Source of the DNA: an uncultured Prevotellaceae bacterium
Lineage (GTDB): Bacteria; Bacteroidota; Bacteroidia; Bacteroidales; Bacteroidaceae
Direction of reading: 5' to 3'
Length of the DNA stretch: 64,000 bases
NCBI GenBank assembly: GCA_946188345.1
Contig: CAMHUI010000001.1
Span: 62,001-126,000, forward strand
A model generated the notes under the pieces. The model was given only the letters and a program-made list of their open reading frames with translations, was not told the DNA's origin and searched no databases. Shown here in pieces: positions 42,403-50,574 of this stretch. How positions within the stretch are numbered: position 1 is the first letter of the stretch; each line of letters begins with the position of its first letter. Position numbers and translations under genes: made by a program.

Positions 42403-43692
42403 TTAAATCTTATCGAAGGCCTGGCGCAGGTCGTCGATGATGTCGTCAACATGCTCAGTGCCTATGGAGAGACGGATGGTGGCAGGCGTGATGTGCTGCT
42501 GCTCGAGTTCCTCGGGCGTCATCTGCGAGTGAGTGGTCGTATAGGGATGGATGACGAGGCTCTTCACGTCGGCCACGTTGGCAAGCAGCGAGAATATCTG
42601 CAGGTGGTCGATGAAACGCCATGCAGCCTCCTTTCCACCCTTGATCTCGAAGGTGAAGATGCTTCCGCCGCCATTGGGGAAATACTTGTTGTAGAGGTCG
42701 TGGTCGGGCCGCTCGGGCAGCGAGGGATGGTTGACCTTCGCCACGTTAGGATGGCTCTTGAGGAACTGCACCACCTTGAGCGTGTTCTCCACATGGCGCT
42801 CGACACGCAGCGAGAGGGTCTCCAGCCCCTGCAGGAGAATCCAGGCGTTGAAGGGCGAGATGGCTGCTCCGGTGTCGCGCAGGACGACGGCACGGATGCG
42901 GGTGACGAAGGCGGCCGGTCCGGCCACGTCGGCAAAGACAGCACCATGATAGGAGGGGTCGGGCTGGCCGAGGGTGGGATACTTCTCGGCATTAGCCTTC
43001 CAGTCGAAGGTGCCACCGTCGACGATGACGCCGCCGAGGCTGGAGCCGTGGCCACCGATGAACTTCGTTGCCGAATGGACTACGACGTCGGCACCATGTT
43101 CAATGGGACGAATCAGATAGGGCGTGCCGAACGTGTTGTCGATGATGAGCGGCAGGTGGTGACGGTGAGCCACGGCGGCGATGCCTTCGATGTCGAGGAC
43201 ATCGCTGTTAGGATTGCCGAGGGTCTCGGCGTAGACGACCTTCGTATTGGGCTGAATAGCGGCCTCGAGAGCTTCAAGGTTATTGACGTTGACGATGGTG
43301 TTGGTAATGCCCTGCGTTGTGAGGGTGTGGGTGATGAGGTTGAAGGAGCCGCCGTAGAGGTTGTCGGCGGCGACGATATGGCCGCCAGCCTGCACAATGT
43401 TCTGCAGGGCATAGGTGACGGCAGCTGCACCGCTGGCCACAGCCAGCGCGGCCGTACCTCCTTCCAGGGCTGCAACGCGTTGTTCGAAGGCATCCTGTGT
43501 GGAGTTGGTCAGCCGGCCGTAGATGTTGCCGGGGTCACGCAGGGCGAAGCGGTCGGCGGCATGCTGGGAATTGCGGAACACGTAAGAGGTGGTCTGATAA
43601 ATAGGAACGGCACGGGCATCGGTGGCGGGGTCGGGCTGTTCCTGACCTACATGAAGTTGGAGGGTCTCAAAGTGGAGTTTCTTCTGTGTCAT
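42403..43692 (-). CDS. metY: O-acetylhomoserine aminocarboxypropyltransferase (sulfhydrylase)
   Basis: A 429-residue PLP enzyme of the Cys/Met metabolism family that makes homocysteine from O-acetylhomoserine and sulfide in the cytosol. The signature ETLQLHVGQEQPDP at the N-terminus and IYQTTSYVFRNSQHAADRFA near residue 32 are typical of MetY rather than MetB/MetC; the PLP-lysine motif is VVHSATKFIGGHG (lysine near residue 212), and YGRLTNSTQDAFEQR lies near residue 60. Length is normal. It is divergent from an Lrp-type regulator with back-to-back promoters, which suggests control by that regulator. Confidence 0.93.
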   Translation of the reverse strand: MTQKKLHFETLQLHVGQEQPDPATDARAVPIYQTTSYVFRNSQHAADRFALRDPGNIYGRLTNSTQDAFEQRVAALEGGTAALAVASGAAAVTYALQNIVQAGGHIVAADNLYGGSFNLITHTLTTQGITNTIVNVNNLEALEAAIQPNTKVVYAETLGNPNSDVLDIEGIAAVAHRHHLPLIIDNTFGTPYLIRPIEHGADVVVHSATKFIGGHGSSLGGVIVDGGTFDWKANAEKYPTLGQPDPSYHGAVFADVAGPAAFVTRIRAVVLRDTGAAISPFNAWILLQGLETLSLRVERHVENTLKVVQFLKSHPNVAKVNHPSLPERPDHDLYNKYFPNGGGSIFTFEIKGGKEAAWRFIDHLQIFSLLANVADVKSLVIHPYTTTHSQMTPEELEQQHITPATIRLSIGTEHVDDIIDDLRQAFDKI

Positions 43693-43734
43693 AGCTATAA
43701 AAGTTTTGATTATTATACTTTATTTTTTCGGGTA

Positions 43735-43801
43735 CAAAGGTACTGCTTTTGGAAATATCATCCAAATAATTTGCTGATTTCAGAAAATATAGCTACATTT
43801 G
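43735..43801. promoter_or_regulatory. divergent metY/lrp promoters with adjoining -33 boxes
   Basis: For metY (minus strand): TTTG at 43766-43763, 20-bp spacer, TACCTTTG at 43742-43735. For the regulator (plus strand): TTTG at 43770-43773, 20-bp spacer, TACATTTG at 43794-43801. The two -33 boxes form the palindrome CAAATAATTTG, so a polymerase on one promoter would interfere with the other. Confidence 0.75.
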
Positions 43802-43891
43802 CATCAGAATTGGAATAGTTCTCTTTATCTGCCCATAAAAAGAGGGGGATACAGAATATTATTCTTTTGAGTCGTATCAATAAGAGAAAAA

Positions 43892-44353
43892 ATGGAGACA
43901 TTAGACGAGATTGACCTGCAGATTCTTCGCACGTTGCAGAAGAATGCGAAGCTGACGACGAAGGAGCTTGCCGACGCCGTCCACCTGACGCCCACACCAG
44001 TCTTTGAGCGTCAGAAGCGCCTTGAGCGCCGGGGGTATATCAAGAAGTATGTGGCAGTGCTCGATGCCGAGAAGCTGAACCGCGGGCTGCTGGTGTTCTG
44101 CAAGGTGAAGCTCAACCAGATAAACCATGCCATGGCCGATGCCTTCACCCGCCGCATCATGCGCATACCCGAGGTAACCGAGTGCTATAACACGTCGGGA
44201 GCCTACGACTACCTGCTGAAGGTCCGTGCGGCCAACATGCAGCAGTATCAGCAGTTTGTGCTGAACAAGCTCGGGGAGATTGAGAACATCGCCTCCATCG
44301 AGAGCACCTTCGTGATGGGGGAAGTGAAGCAAGACTACGGCCTGAACCTGTAG
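43892..44353 (+). CDS. Lrp/AsnC family transcriptional regulator
   Basis: A 153-residue cytosolic DNA-binding protein. Residues about 1-60 hold the AsnC-type winged helix-turn-helix (LDEIDLQILRTLQKNAKLTT, with TPTPVFERQKRLERRG as recognition helix), and residues about 65-145 the RAM effector-binding domain with VTECYNTSGAYDYLLKVRA. Such regulators respond to amino acids. The divergent metY gene with facing promoters is the likely target, with methionine or a related amino acid as possible ligand; this is inference from gene order. Confidence 0.92.
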   Translation: METLDEIDLQILRTLQKNAKLTTKELADAVHLTPTPVFERQKRLERRGYIKKYVAVLDAEKLNRGLLVFCKVKLNQINHAMADAFTRRIMRIPEVTECYNTSGAYDYLLKVRAANMQQYQQFVLNKLGEIENIASIESTFVMGEVKQDYGLNL

Positions 44354-44362
44354 CCTTGCAGC

Positions 44363-44486
44363 GACCAGCCGTTGGTCACAATGAGACCAGCCGTTGGTCA
44401 CGATGAGACCACTACTTGGTCACAATGAGACCAGCCCTTGGTCACAACGAGACCAGATAGAGGTCCTGTTTTTGGTCACAAACGAT
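44363..44486 (+). repeat. 22-bp tandem hairpin array
   Basis: Four consecutive 22-bp units starting at 44363, 44385, 44407 and 44429, and a worn fifth unit from 44451. Each unit is GACCA-n5-TGGTC or a close variant, followed by ACAATGA or similar, so each can form a small 5-bp hairpin while the loop varies (GCCGT, GCCGT, CTACT, GCCCT). It begins ten bases after the Lrp-type gene. No spacers of CRISPR size are present. Confidence 0.85.
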
Positions 44487-44736
44487 TTTCGCTGCACACT
44501 TTATATAAAGGGACTTACATATCCAACATGGCACCAATCGCTTTGTAGAACAAAATACTGCCACATTCTTCCTTATGTTCCTGCTAAACATGCCGTTTGA
44601 ATTATGTCAACAGGTTTTTCCTTGGTCGTCTGATATTGTGGGAGCGCATGGTGGCTACAGACTATAAGGACCCATAGGACGGGTTCTTTCCCGATGTCCC
44701 ATGAGTCCTTGAGTCTGTATAGAGGAGAAACGCCTT

Positions 44737-44895
44737 TTATCTGACCTCGCCCTTCTTGCCGCTGACAATATACACGCCCTTTGGGGCTGTGTCCATCACG
44801 CGGCGCCCCTGCAGGGCGAAGAAAGATAATTGAGATGGCAATAGCCTGGAAGGGCGTTTGCGGAAGGTTGGATTAAACATAACAGCAGATGCCAT
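44737..44895 (-). pseudogene. C-terminal tail remnant of an exported protein
   Basis: On the minus strand a 52-codon frame ends in FFALQGRRVMDTAPKG, VYIVSGKKGEVR and stop. This is the short tail found on exported proteins in this window (compare YDLQGRR in GH31), but without any protein in front of it; the frame starts inside a long palindrome. It lies just downstream of the giant operon's last gene and is probably what is left of a lost gene. Confidence 0.5.
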
Positions 44896-44963
44896 CAATC
44901 AGACTTTCTGCGTGGCTGGGAATGGCCACTGCAAGGTGGGTCTGGTGGATGGCATCTGCTGTT
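44881..44963. repeat. 83-bp near-palindromic element with 16-bp perfect arms
   Basis: AACAGCAGATGCCATC at 44881-44896 pairs perfectly with 44948-44963. The inner part pairs again (CAGAC with GTCTG; GTGGC with GCCAC). It lies 30 bp behind the last gene of the large minus-strand operon and could end or protect its transcript; no T run follows. Apart from this, the tail remnant and the tandem array, the gap 44354-44993 shows nothing. Confidence 0.75.
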
Positions 44964-44993
44964 TATCGAAGGACTATCAATGTCTTTCCGTGA

Positions 44994-47483
44994 TCAGTCG
45001 GCTTCTGAGATTCCATCGATGGTGATGGTCCAGTCGGAACCGTTGGCAAAGTGCTCGAATCCGTTTTCGTCGATGCCCCAGTTGAAGGATTTTCCGAACT
45101 GTGCGTCCGGCTCGCCGCCTTCTATTTCCTTGAGGGGCACGAATCCCGGGTCGAGGGTTTTCTCCATCCTTCCTCCCATCAGTCCGCTACCGTCGTAGAC
45201 GATTTGAGCCCATGGCGTAATGCGAACGGAGGGATAGTATAGGTTCTGGGTTGTGTTTGGGTCGTTGGAGTCTTCCTTGACGGCAGGTCCCCGGAGGGTG
45301 AAGTCGATGTAGTAGGAGCGGTCACGCTTGTCGAGCTTATCAATGAAGAATTCATTCTTTGTCCACGACTCGTTGTTTTTTCGGTTGAACTTATACTCAT
45401 GGGTAAGGCCCCACGATTCGATGTTCTGCGAGCCTTTGATGGCTATTTTGGTGCGATATTTGAAGGTGTAGAAGGCTGTAGAGGAACTCTTGTCGGCAGT
45501 CCTGATGGCGTCGGTCTGTTCAATCCACAACACTGCCATCGACGGCGACTGTAAGGCGAATGGCAGTCCGTCGGTCTCGAGCTTGATGTCGCCGGTTTCA
45601 GAATAGAGCCGCGGGGTGGCCACGTAGTTTGTTTTCTCTTCTACATTTGAGATGTCGAAGGTGAAGGTCTTATTGCGGGTCGTGCGGTTCAGGTCTACAT
45701 TCTGGTCGTTGTCAATGGTGATGACTTCAGAACCGTCCTTAGTGATGACCAGCTGTGGCCGGAACATACCCATAGAGCCGAACAAGCCGATGTCTTTTAC
45801 CTTGTATTGGCCGGTGAAGGTGTATCGGTCGTCATTCTTGGGTACCAGGAAGAAGGAGTTGTTGTCGAAGGTGGGGAGCATCGGTATGGCATAGGTGCAT
45901 CCCGGCAGGCGCACCTTGGCCAGCGTGAAGTTTTCGTCGAGGAGCTTGAATCCCAGAATGGTAGCATTGAGGCTTCCGTCGAGCTTGGTAAAGAGTCCGG
46001 CATCAAAAAAGTTGGTGTTCTGGAGCTGTATCAAGTTGTTCCAAGGAGACATCAAGTTGATGGTAATCTCCGGTCCGAAGCTGAGGTTGAGTTTTGCACC
46101 GACCTCGTTGGTGCTGGGGTCGAGGTCTTCTTTTTTGATCTTACCGTCTTTAATGAGTTTATCAAGCGACTGCTGCGACACTCCGTTCGTCGGTATCTTT
46201 CCTCCGAAACCGATACCGGCCGTAAGCATCGGCGTGACGCTGAACGTGAACGAGCCCGACAGCTCGCGGGCATCGCCGATGAACGCACCCAGTTGGGGAA
46301 CGGCAGCATAGATGACATCTTCGAGCTTCGGTCCGTAGCCCGAGAAATAGGTCCTTCCTTTCTTCTCGCTTTTCCCTTTCTTATAGCCGGCACGAGCACC
46401 GAAAGGCAACTCGTTGTGGACGCCAAAGGTGATGTCGCCCGTCAGGTCGAAGTGAACGGTAAACGACAGTCCGGCACCAATCTTGAGGGGACCGACCTTG
46501 AGCGATTTTCCGTAGATCATGATGGGTTCGAAGAGATCGCCGTTGATACTTCCCTTGCCGTTGAAACCATAGCCCACGATGAACCGGCCGTCAATGCCCA
46601 CGGCAAAGTCGCAGGCGTCATTCTCGCTGCTGTTGTAGTAGATACGGATATAGGGCACCAGCTTCAGGCCGAACTGCACGTACGGTCCCTTGGCTGAGGT
46701 CACGTTAGCTGACGTTATCCAGTTGGCAGAGGCGTCTTTCGTTTCACGGTCGAAATCGTTTTTCTTGAGCTCCTGCACTCGCCCTTTCGGGAAGGTGCTG
46801 GTAAGGACAATACCATCTGCCCAGACGTTTCGTGAGTCCCAGTCGATGGGGTCCAAGCGGGTGTTCACACTGTAGCGCGTCATGATTTCGCGCCGTTCTA
46901 CCTCGTCGGCCTCTGTCCGCGGAACTACGTAGATGCCGTTTTCCGGGTCATCATAGGCATCGAGGGAAAGCAGGCCGTCGACCTCAATCGTTTCGAAGAT
47001 TTCGAAAGGAGAGACATATTTTGCCACGACATGCCACATGCCGTTCTCCTCTTCCACGCTCTCCACCTTGTGGGCCAGATAGGGCAGCTCATCGGTCTCG
47101 TCGCAGTGGACGTATCCACCGACAACGGGAAGGAGATTGGGAGGCATCGAACCTACGAAATAGAGGGAATAGGTGACGGAGTCGTCTTCCTGAACGGTGA
47201 CGAGGTAGTTCAGGATACGATCGGAGAGGACGAGGGTGGAGTCCTTGAACTGATAAGTCATGTCATACTCATCAGTCTGGAGATGCACGGGTTCGTTGTA
47301 GCCCTCGACTTCATCCTTCGGGTCAGCCTCAGCGTCGGGCACCTCGTCCATGTAGAGGGTACAGCCGGCAAGGAAGAAGACAAAAAGCAGAAGCCCAGCC
47401 CCTCCCCAAGGGAGCGGAGACAGGTTGCTGTTACTATTGTGATGTCTGTTTAGAAACCTATTTATCATACTCTTCATCATCAA
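44994..47483 (-). CDS. large lipoprotein of unknown function (last gene of the surface operon)
   Basis: An 829-residue lipoprotein. The hydrophobic core LLLFVFFLAGC ends in a lipobox with Cys near residue 41; the stretch before it (NSNSNLSPLPWGGAG) is unusual for a signal peptide. After an acidic linker there is a beta-rich body with long amphipathic strands (residues about 260-520: YVQFGLKLVPYIRIYYNSS, GPLKIGAGLSFTVHFDLTGD) that look like the concentric strand regions of the 2594-residue protein encoded upstream. The C-terminal third contains Ig-like strands (YTFTGQYKVKDIGLFGSMG). No known domain is recognised. 103 bp separate it from the preceding lipoprotein gene on the same strand. Confidence 0.72.
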   Translation of the reverse strand: MMMKSMINRFLNRHHNSNSNLSPLPWGGAGLLLFVFFLAGCTLYMDEVPDAEADPKDEVEGYNEPVHLQTDEYDMTYQFKDSTLVLSDRILNYLVTVQEDDSVTYSLYFVGSMPPNLLPVVGGYVHCDETDELPYLAHKVESVEEENGMWHVVAKYVSPFEIFETIEVDGLLSLDAYDDPENGIYVVPRTEADEVERREIMTRYSVNTRLDPIDWDSRNVWADGIVLTSTFPKGRVQELKKNDFDRETKDASANWITSANVTSAKGPYVQFGLKLVPYIRIYYNSSENDACDFAVGIDGRFIVGYGFNGKGSINGDLFEPIMIYGKSLKVGPLKIGAGLSFTVHFDLTGDITFGVHNELPFGARAGYKKGKSEKKGRTYFSGYGPKLEDVIYAAVPQLGAFIGDARELSGSFTFSVTPMLTAGIGFGGKIPTNGVSQQSLDKLIKDGKIKKEDLDPSTNEVGAKLNLSFGPEITINLMSPWNNLIQLQNTNFFDAGLFTKLDGSLNATILGFKLLDENFTLAKVRLPGCTYAIPMLPTFDNNSFFLVPKNDDRYTFTGQYKVKDIGLFGSMGMFRPQLVITKDGSEVITIDNDQNVDLNRTTRNKTFTFDISNVEEKTNYVATPRLYSETGDIKLETDGLPFALQSPSMAVLWIEQTDAIRTADKSSSTAFYTFKYRTKIAIKGSQNIESWGLTHEYKFNRKNNESWTKNEFFIDKLDKRDRSYYIDFTLRGPAVKEDSNDPNTTQNLYYPSVRITPWAQIVYDGSGLMGGRMEKTLDPGFVPLKEIEGGEPDAQFGKSFNWGIDENGFEHFANGSDWTITIDGISEAD

Positions 47484-47586
47484 TCTCCTTATCTTTATTA
47501 TATGTATCTTTCCTTTTTCTGTTCCCCTCTCTTGACGTTTCCGACCCTCTGGAACGAGGAATTAGAGGGAGTTGGGTGGTGGGGCT

Positions 47587-48276
47587 TTACTCCAACGTCA
47601 GCTTAAACAGCTGGCTGGGCATGCCGTGGGTTTCGCCGTCAAAGGCCAACGAGTCGGGGAAGTGTTCGATGACGGCGTTGTCGTGGTGGTAGCAACGGAA
47701 GTTGATGCTGTCGCGTTCGCGGTACTGGCTCCAGATGCGGAACTCCATGAAGTCGATGCCGAATGCCTGTCGGGCTTCGCCGATGCCCCGCAGCTCGTCG
47801 CCACAGAAGGCTCCGACGACCATGGTGCTGTCAGGTCTCTGGCCGTGGACAGAGACGTCGGCATAGACCACCATGTCGAAGAGGTAGTCGAGTGGGTTGA
47901 CCTGCCACACGGGCATGACGTTCACCCGGCAGGTATCGATGAGCTGTGCCGATACCGACATGGCCGTCACGAGCACCAAGCCGGGAGCAAGGGCTACGAT
48001 GCTGTCCTTCACCATCTCTACGACGCCGTCTTGGTCGGTCATCCAGTAGACGCTTCCGTTCGACAGGGTGTCGGGGTCGAAGATGGGTGTGAGCAGCAGA
48101 CTGTCGCCCACCATGATGTTCACCTCATGGCGGTCGAGTGTCATCGTGCCTGCAGGAGTGGCAAAGCCTTCAAATTCGAAGAACTCTCCACACGACGTCA
48201 GGAGCAACACCGCCGCCAGTCCCATCCACGACAACAGGAAGGGCATGCGGTTTCTTCTTTTAGGCATTCTGTTCAT
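47587..48276 (-). CDS. small lipoprotein with Ig-like domain and GAFxGDExRG module
   Basis: A 229-residue lipoprotein (lipobox LLTSC, Cys near residue 29). Residues about 45-120 look like a BIG2-type Ig domain (VNIMVGDSLLLTPIFDPD). Residues about 135-229 hold a module with VVYADVSV, VVGAFCGDELRGIGEA, FRCYHHDN and FDGETHGMPSQLFKLTL. Nearly the same pattern occurs twice in the 994-residue protein of this operon (IGAFVGDECRGEGKL; WDGEMHGTASALYEL), so the two proteins share a building block. Its function is unknown; a role in surface attachment is inference. 30 bp separate it from the fibronectin-type gene upstream. Confidence 0.72.
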   Translation of the reverse strand: MNRMPKRRNRMPFLLSWMGLAAVLLLTSCGEFFEFEGFATPAGTMTLDRHEVNIMVGDSLLLTPIFDPDTLSNGSVYWMTDQDGVVEMVKDSIVALAPGLVLVTAMSVSAQLIDTCRVNVMPVWQVNPLDYLFDMVVYADVSVHGQRPDSTMVVGAFCGDELRGIGEARQAFGIDFMEFRIWSQYRERDSINFRCYHHDNAVIEHFPDSLAFDGETHGMPSQLFKLTLE

Positions 48277-48306
48277 ATCGTTTTTGTTTTCTGTTTCTTT
48301 GGATAA

Positions 48307-50574
48307 CTATTCAGCGGGTGCGGTGATGGTGACGACATTCGAGTTTTTGCTTCTGCGGCCGTCTTCATACTGCACGAGGATGTAATACTGTGCCGACTCT
48401 CCTTTCTGCAGCAGGACGTCGCTGTAGCTGCGGTCCTCGGCTGCCACGGAGGTGTGGAACTGGAAGTTCGTTTCGCCCTGCGGCTTCCGGAAGATGCAGA
48501 TGTACCATGGTCCGTAGTCGGGCACCTCGCCGAGGTCCCATGCGATGCGCGTCTGGTGGCTGTCGCGGTCGTAGGTTCCTTCGAGTGTCATCTTGATGTC
48601 AATGACGAGCGGTCCCTCGTAGTAGTTCATGTAGGCCAGGGAGAGGTCGCTGGAGATGGCACTGTTGTTGAACGACTCGATGGCATAGTAGTACTTGTTC
48701 TTGCGGTCGTAGGGTGGTGTGTCGTCGATATGCAGGACGTTGTTGAGGGCTTTCACCGAGTCGGCGTCGCAGATGGCGAGCAGCGTGCGTTCCTTCTCGT
48801 TCTCCTTCCAGCGGAACACCTTGTGGTAGGCCATCTGCTGGTCGGTACCCGTTATCCAGTCCATGTGAATACCCTTCGGGTCGACCCATGCGGAGTCGAG
48901 GTGGGCGACGGTGGGCTTGAGCATTGTCGGGCGCTCCACCTGCAGGATGTCGGTCCAGTCGCCCTCGTTGGTCGAGAAGTCTATCGCGCGTACTTTATAA
49001 TATATATAGCGTTGGTTCACGTCGAGTGCCAGTGAGTCGACATACATCGTGTCGCGGATGCCTTCGTCGTTGCGGAAGAGCCAGGGGTGGGTGGTGTCGT
49101 TGGCATAGACCACCTGGTAGTAGTCGATGTCGATGTCGGCGGGTGCCGTCCAGTGCAGCTCTACGCGTCCGTCTTCATGCGGGAAGGCGAAGAAGTTGCT
49201 CGGTGCTGCCGGACCTCTCATGTCCTCCACGCGGAGCATGACGGGCATCGAGTAGCTCACGTTATGGGCGGTGTCGTAGGCAGCGATGACCATCATTCCC
49301 GAGCGCAGGCCGGTGACGTCGATGACGGTCATCGTGTCGGTGCGCTGCAGCGGCTCCTTCATGAGCGGCTTCCACTCCTCGCCGGTAATCTGCTTGTTGT
49401 AGTAGAGGGGCAGGAAGCCCGTGAGGTCGTCTTCGAGGGAGTCCTTGCGGAAGTGCACCTCGGCCGTGACGTTTACCGTCGGGTCGTCCTCATCGGGTCG
49501 GTCGATGTTGATGAAGGTGACGACAGGCGGGATGGGCGGGTCGAGGTCACCCATCTTCACCCGGTGGGTGGGGCTTGCCTCGGTGAGGTCGCCGAACATG
49601 TCGTGGGCAAAGATGCGGTATTCATAGTATCCCGGTGCTTTCACCTGGTCGCCGAGCGATGTCTCTTCCTGGAAGGGCATGTCTTTCTGGAAGGGCACGA
49701 AGGGGTTCTCGTTGATGCGTTCCCACGCCATGCCGTCGAGGCCCTCCTCTTGTTTAGACGGTCCGCGCCGCTCTACTTCAAAACTGCTGTAGGGTCCCTG
49801 TTCCCACGAGAGGTCTATCTGGTAGAAGGAGACGATGCTGTCGCGTATCTGCACGTCGAAGGGCTCGGGCTTATACTTTGTGTTCTCTATTTCCTCGATG
49901 AAGCCGGGCTGGAAGATGATGCTGGAGTCCGCGGGATGGATAGTGGGATGGAGGATGTACTGGTAGGTTTCACCCTTCTTCACGTTGGTGTCGACGAAGC
50001 GCATCGCCATGTCGTTGGCCAGGTCGCGGCGCCATTCCGAGAAGAGGACGGCGAAGCCGAACATCATGTTCTGCTCTTCGCTCATCTCCACCATGGCCCC
50101 GATGGAACCCGGCATGTTGCGCGTCTGGTTATACTTCATGCGCTTGTTGCTGTACATCATCTCGGTGGCCATGACGGCAATGGAGTCGCTCTGTGGATAC
50201 TTCGCCAGCATCTGCTCCTTCGACAGGGGCTTCCGGGCATAGAAGAGCGTATCAATGCCAGCCTCACCGATGCGGATGAGGTTATAACCCGTCTGGTTGA
50301 GGTACTTCCAGGAGACATAGTCCTCTGGCGCCCAGCGCAACACGATGCTGTCGCCATAGGCTCGGGCCGCCAGATTGATTCTTGAACGTACCAACGGATG
50401 GTAGGGAATGGCTTCTGTGGTGTCGGCCAATGCCAACAGGGAGTCATTCCGCAGCATATCCTTTCGGACAGAGTCGGGATACTCGGCGTAGGTTTGTGCC
50501 TGAATGGGCACTGCCAATGCCCACAATGCTCCGATGGCGGCTAAGAGGGAAACTATTCTATGGTTCATCATCAT
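48307..50574 (-). CDS. exported fibronectin type III-like multi-domain protein
   Basis: A 755-residue secreted protein with signal peptide (VSLLAAIGALWALAVPIQA). It consists of several fibronectin type III-like domains: INLAARAYGDSIVLRWAPED near residue 65, SFYQIDLSWEQGPYSSFEV near residue 250, PSNFFAFPHEDGRVELHWTA near residue 455, and IHMDWITGTDQQMAYHKVF near residue 570, with a fifth near residue 660. The W in the middle of each domain and the YYxVRAID strands are characteristic. No catalytic motif is seen. The stop of the giant gene and this start share one base (TAATG), so the two are translated together, which suggests that the products work as a pair. Confidence 0.8.
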   Translation of the reverse strand: MMMNHRIVSLLAAIGALWALAVPIQAQTYAEYPDSVRKDMLRNDSLLALADTTEAIPYHPLVRSRINLAARAYGDSIVLRWAPEDYVSWKYLNQTGYNLIRIGEAGIDTLFYARKPLSKEQMLAKYPQSDSIAVMATEMMYSNKRMKYNQTRNMPGSIGAMVEMSEEQNMMFGFAVLFSEWRRDLANDMAMRFVDTNVKKGETYQYILHPTIHPADSSIIFQPGFIEEIENTKYKPEPFDVQIRDSIVSFYQIDLSWEQGPYSSFEVERRGPSKQEEGLDGMAWERINENPFVPFQKDMPFQEETSLGDQVKAPGYYEYRIFAHDMFGDLTEASPTHRVKMGDLDPPIPPVVTFINIDRPDEDDPTVNVTAEVHFRKDSLEDDLTGFLPLYYNKQITGEEWKPLMKEPLQRTDTMTVIDVTGLRSGMMVIAAYDTAHNVSYSMPVMLRVEDMRGPAAPSNFFAFPHEDGRVELHWTAPADIDIDYYQVVYANDTTHPWLFRNDEGIRDTMYVDSLALDVNQRYIYYKVRAIDFSTNEGDWTDILQVERPTMLKPTVAHLDSAWVDPKGIHMDWITGTDQQMAYHKVFRWKENEKERTLLAICDADSVKALNNVLHIDDTPPYDRKNKYYYAIESFNNSAISSDLSLAYMNYYEGPLVIDIKMTLEGTYDRDSHQTRIAWDLGEVPDYGPWYICIFRKPQGETNFQFHTSVAAEDRSYSDVLLQKGESAQYYILVQYEDGRRSKNSNVVTITAPAE

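Noticed and set aside
44363..44486. CRISPR array
   Set aside because: Units are directly adjacent with a 22-bp period, there are no 30-40 bp unique spacers and no cas genes.
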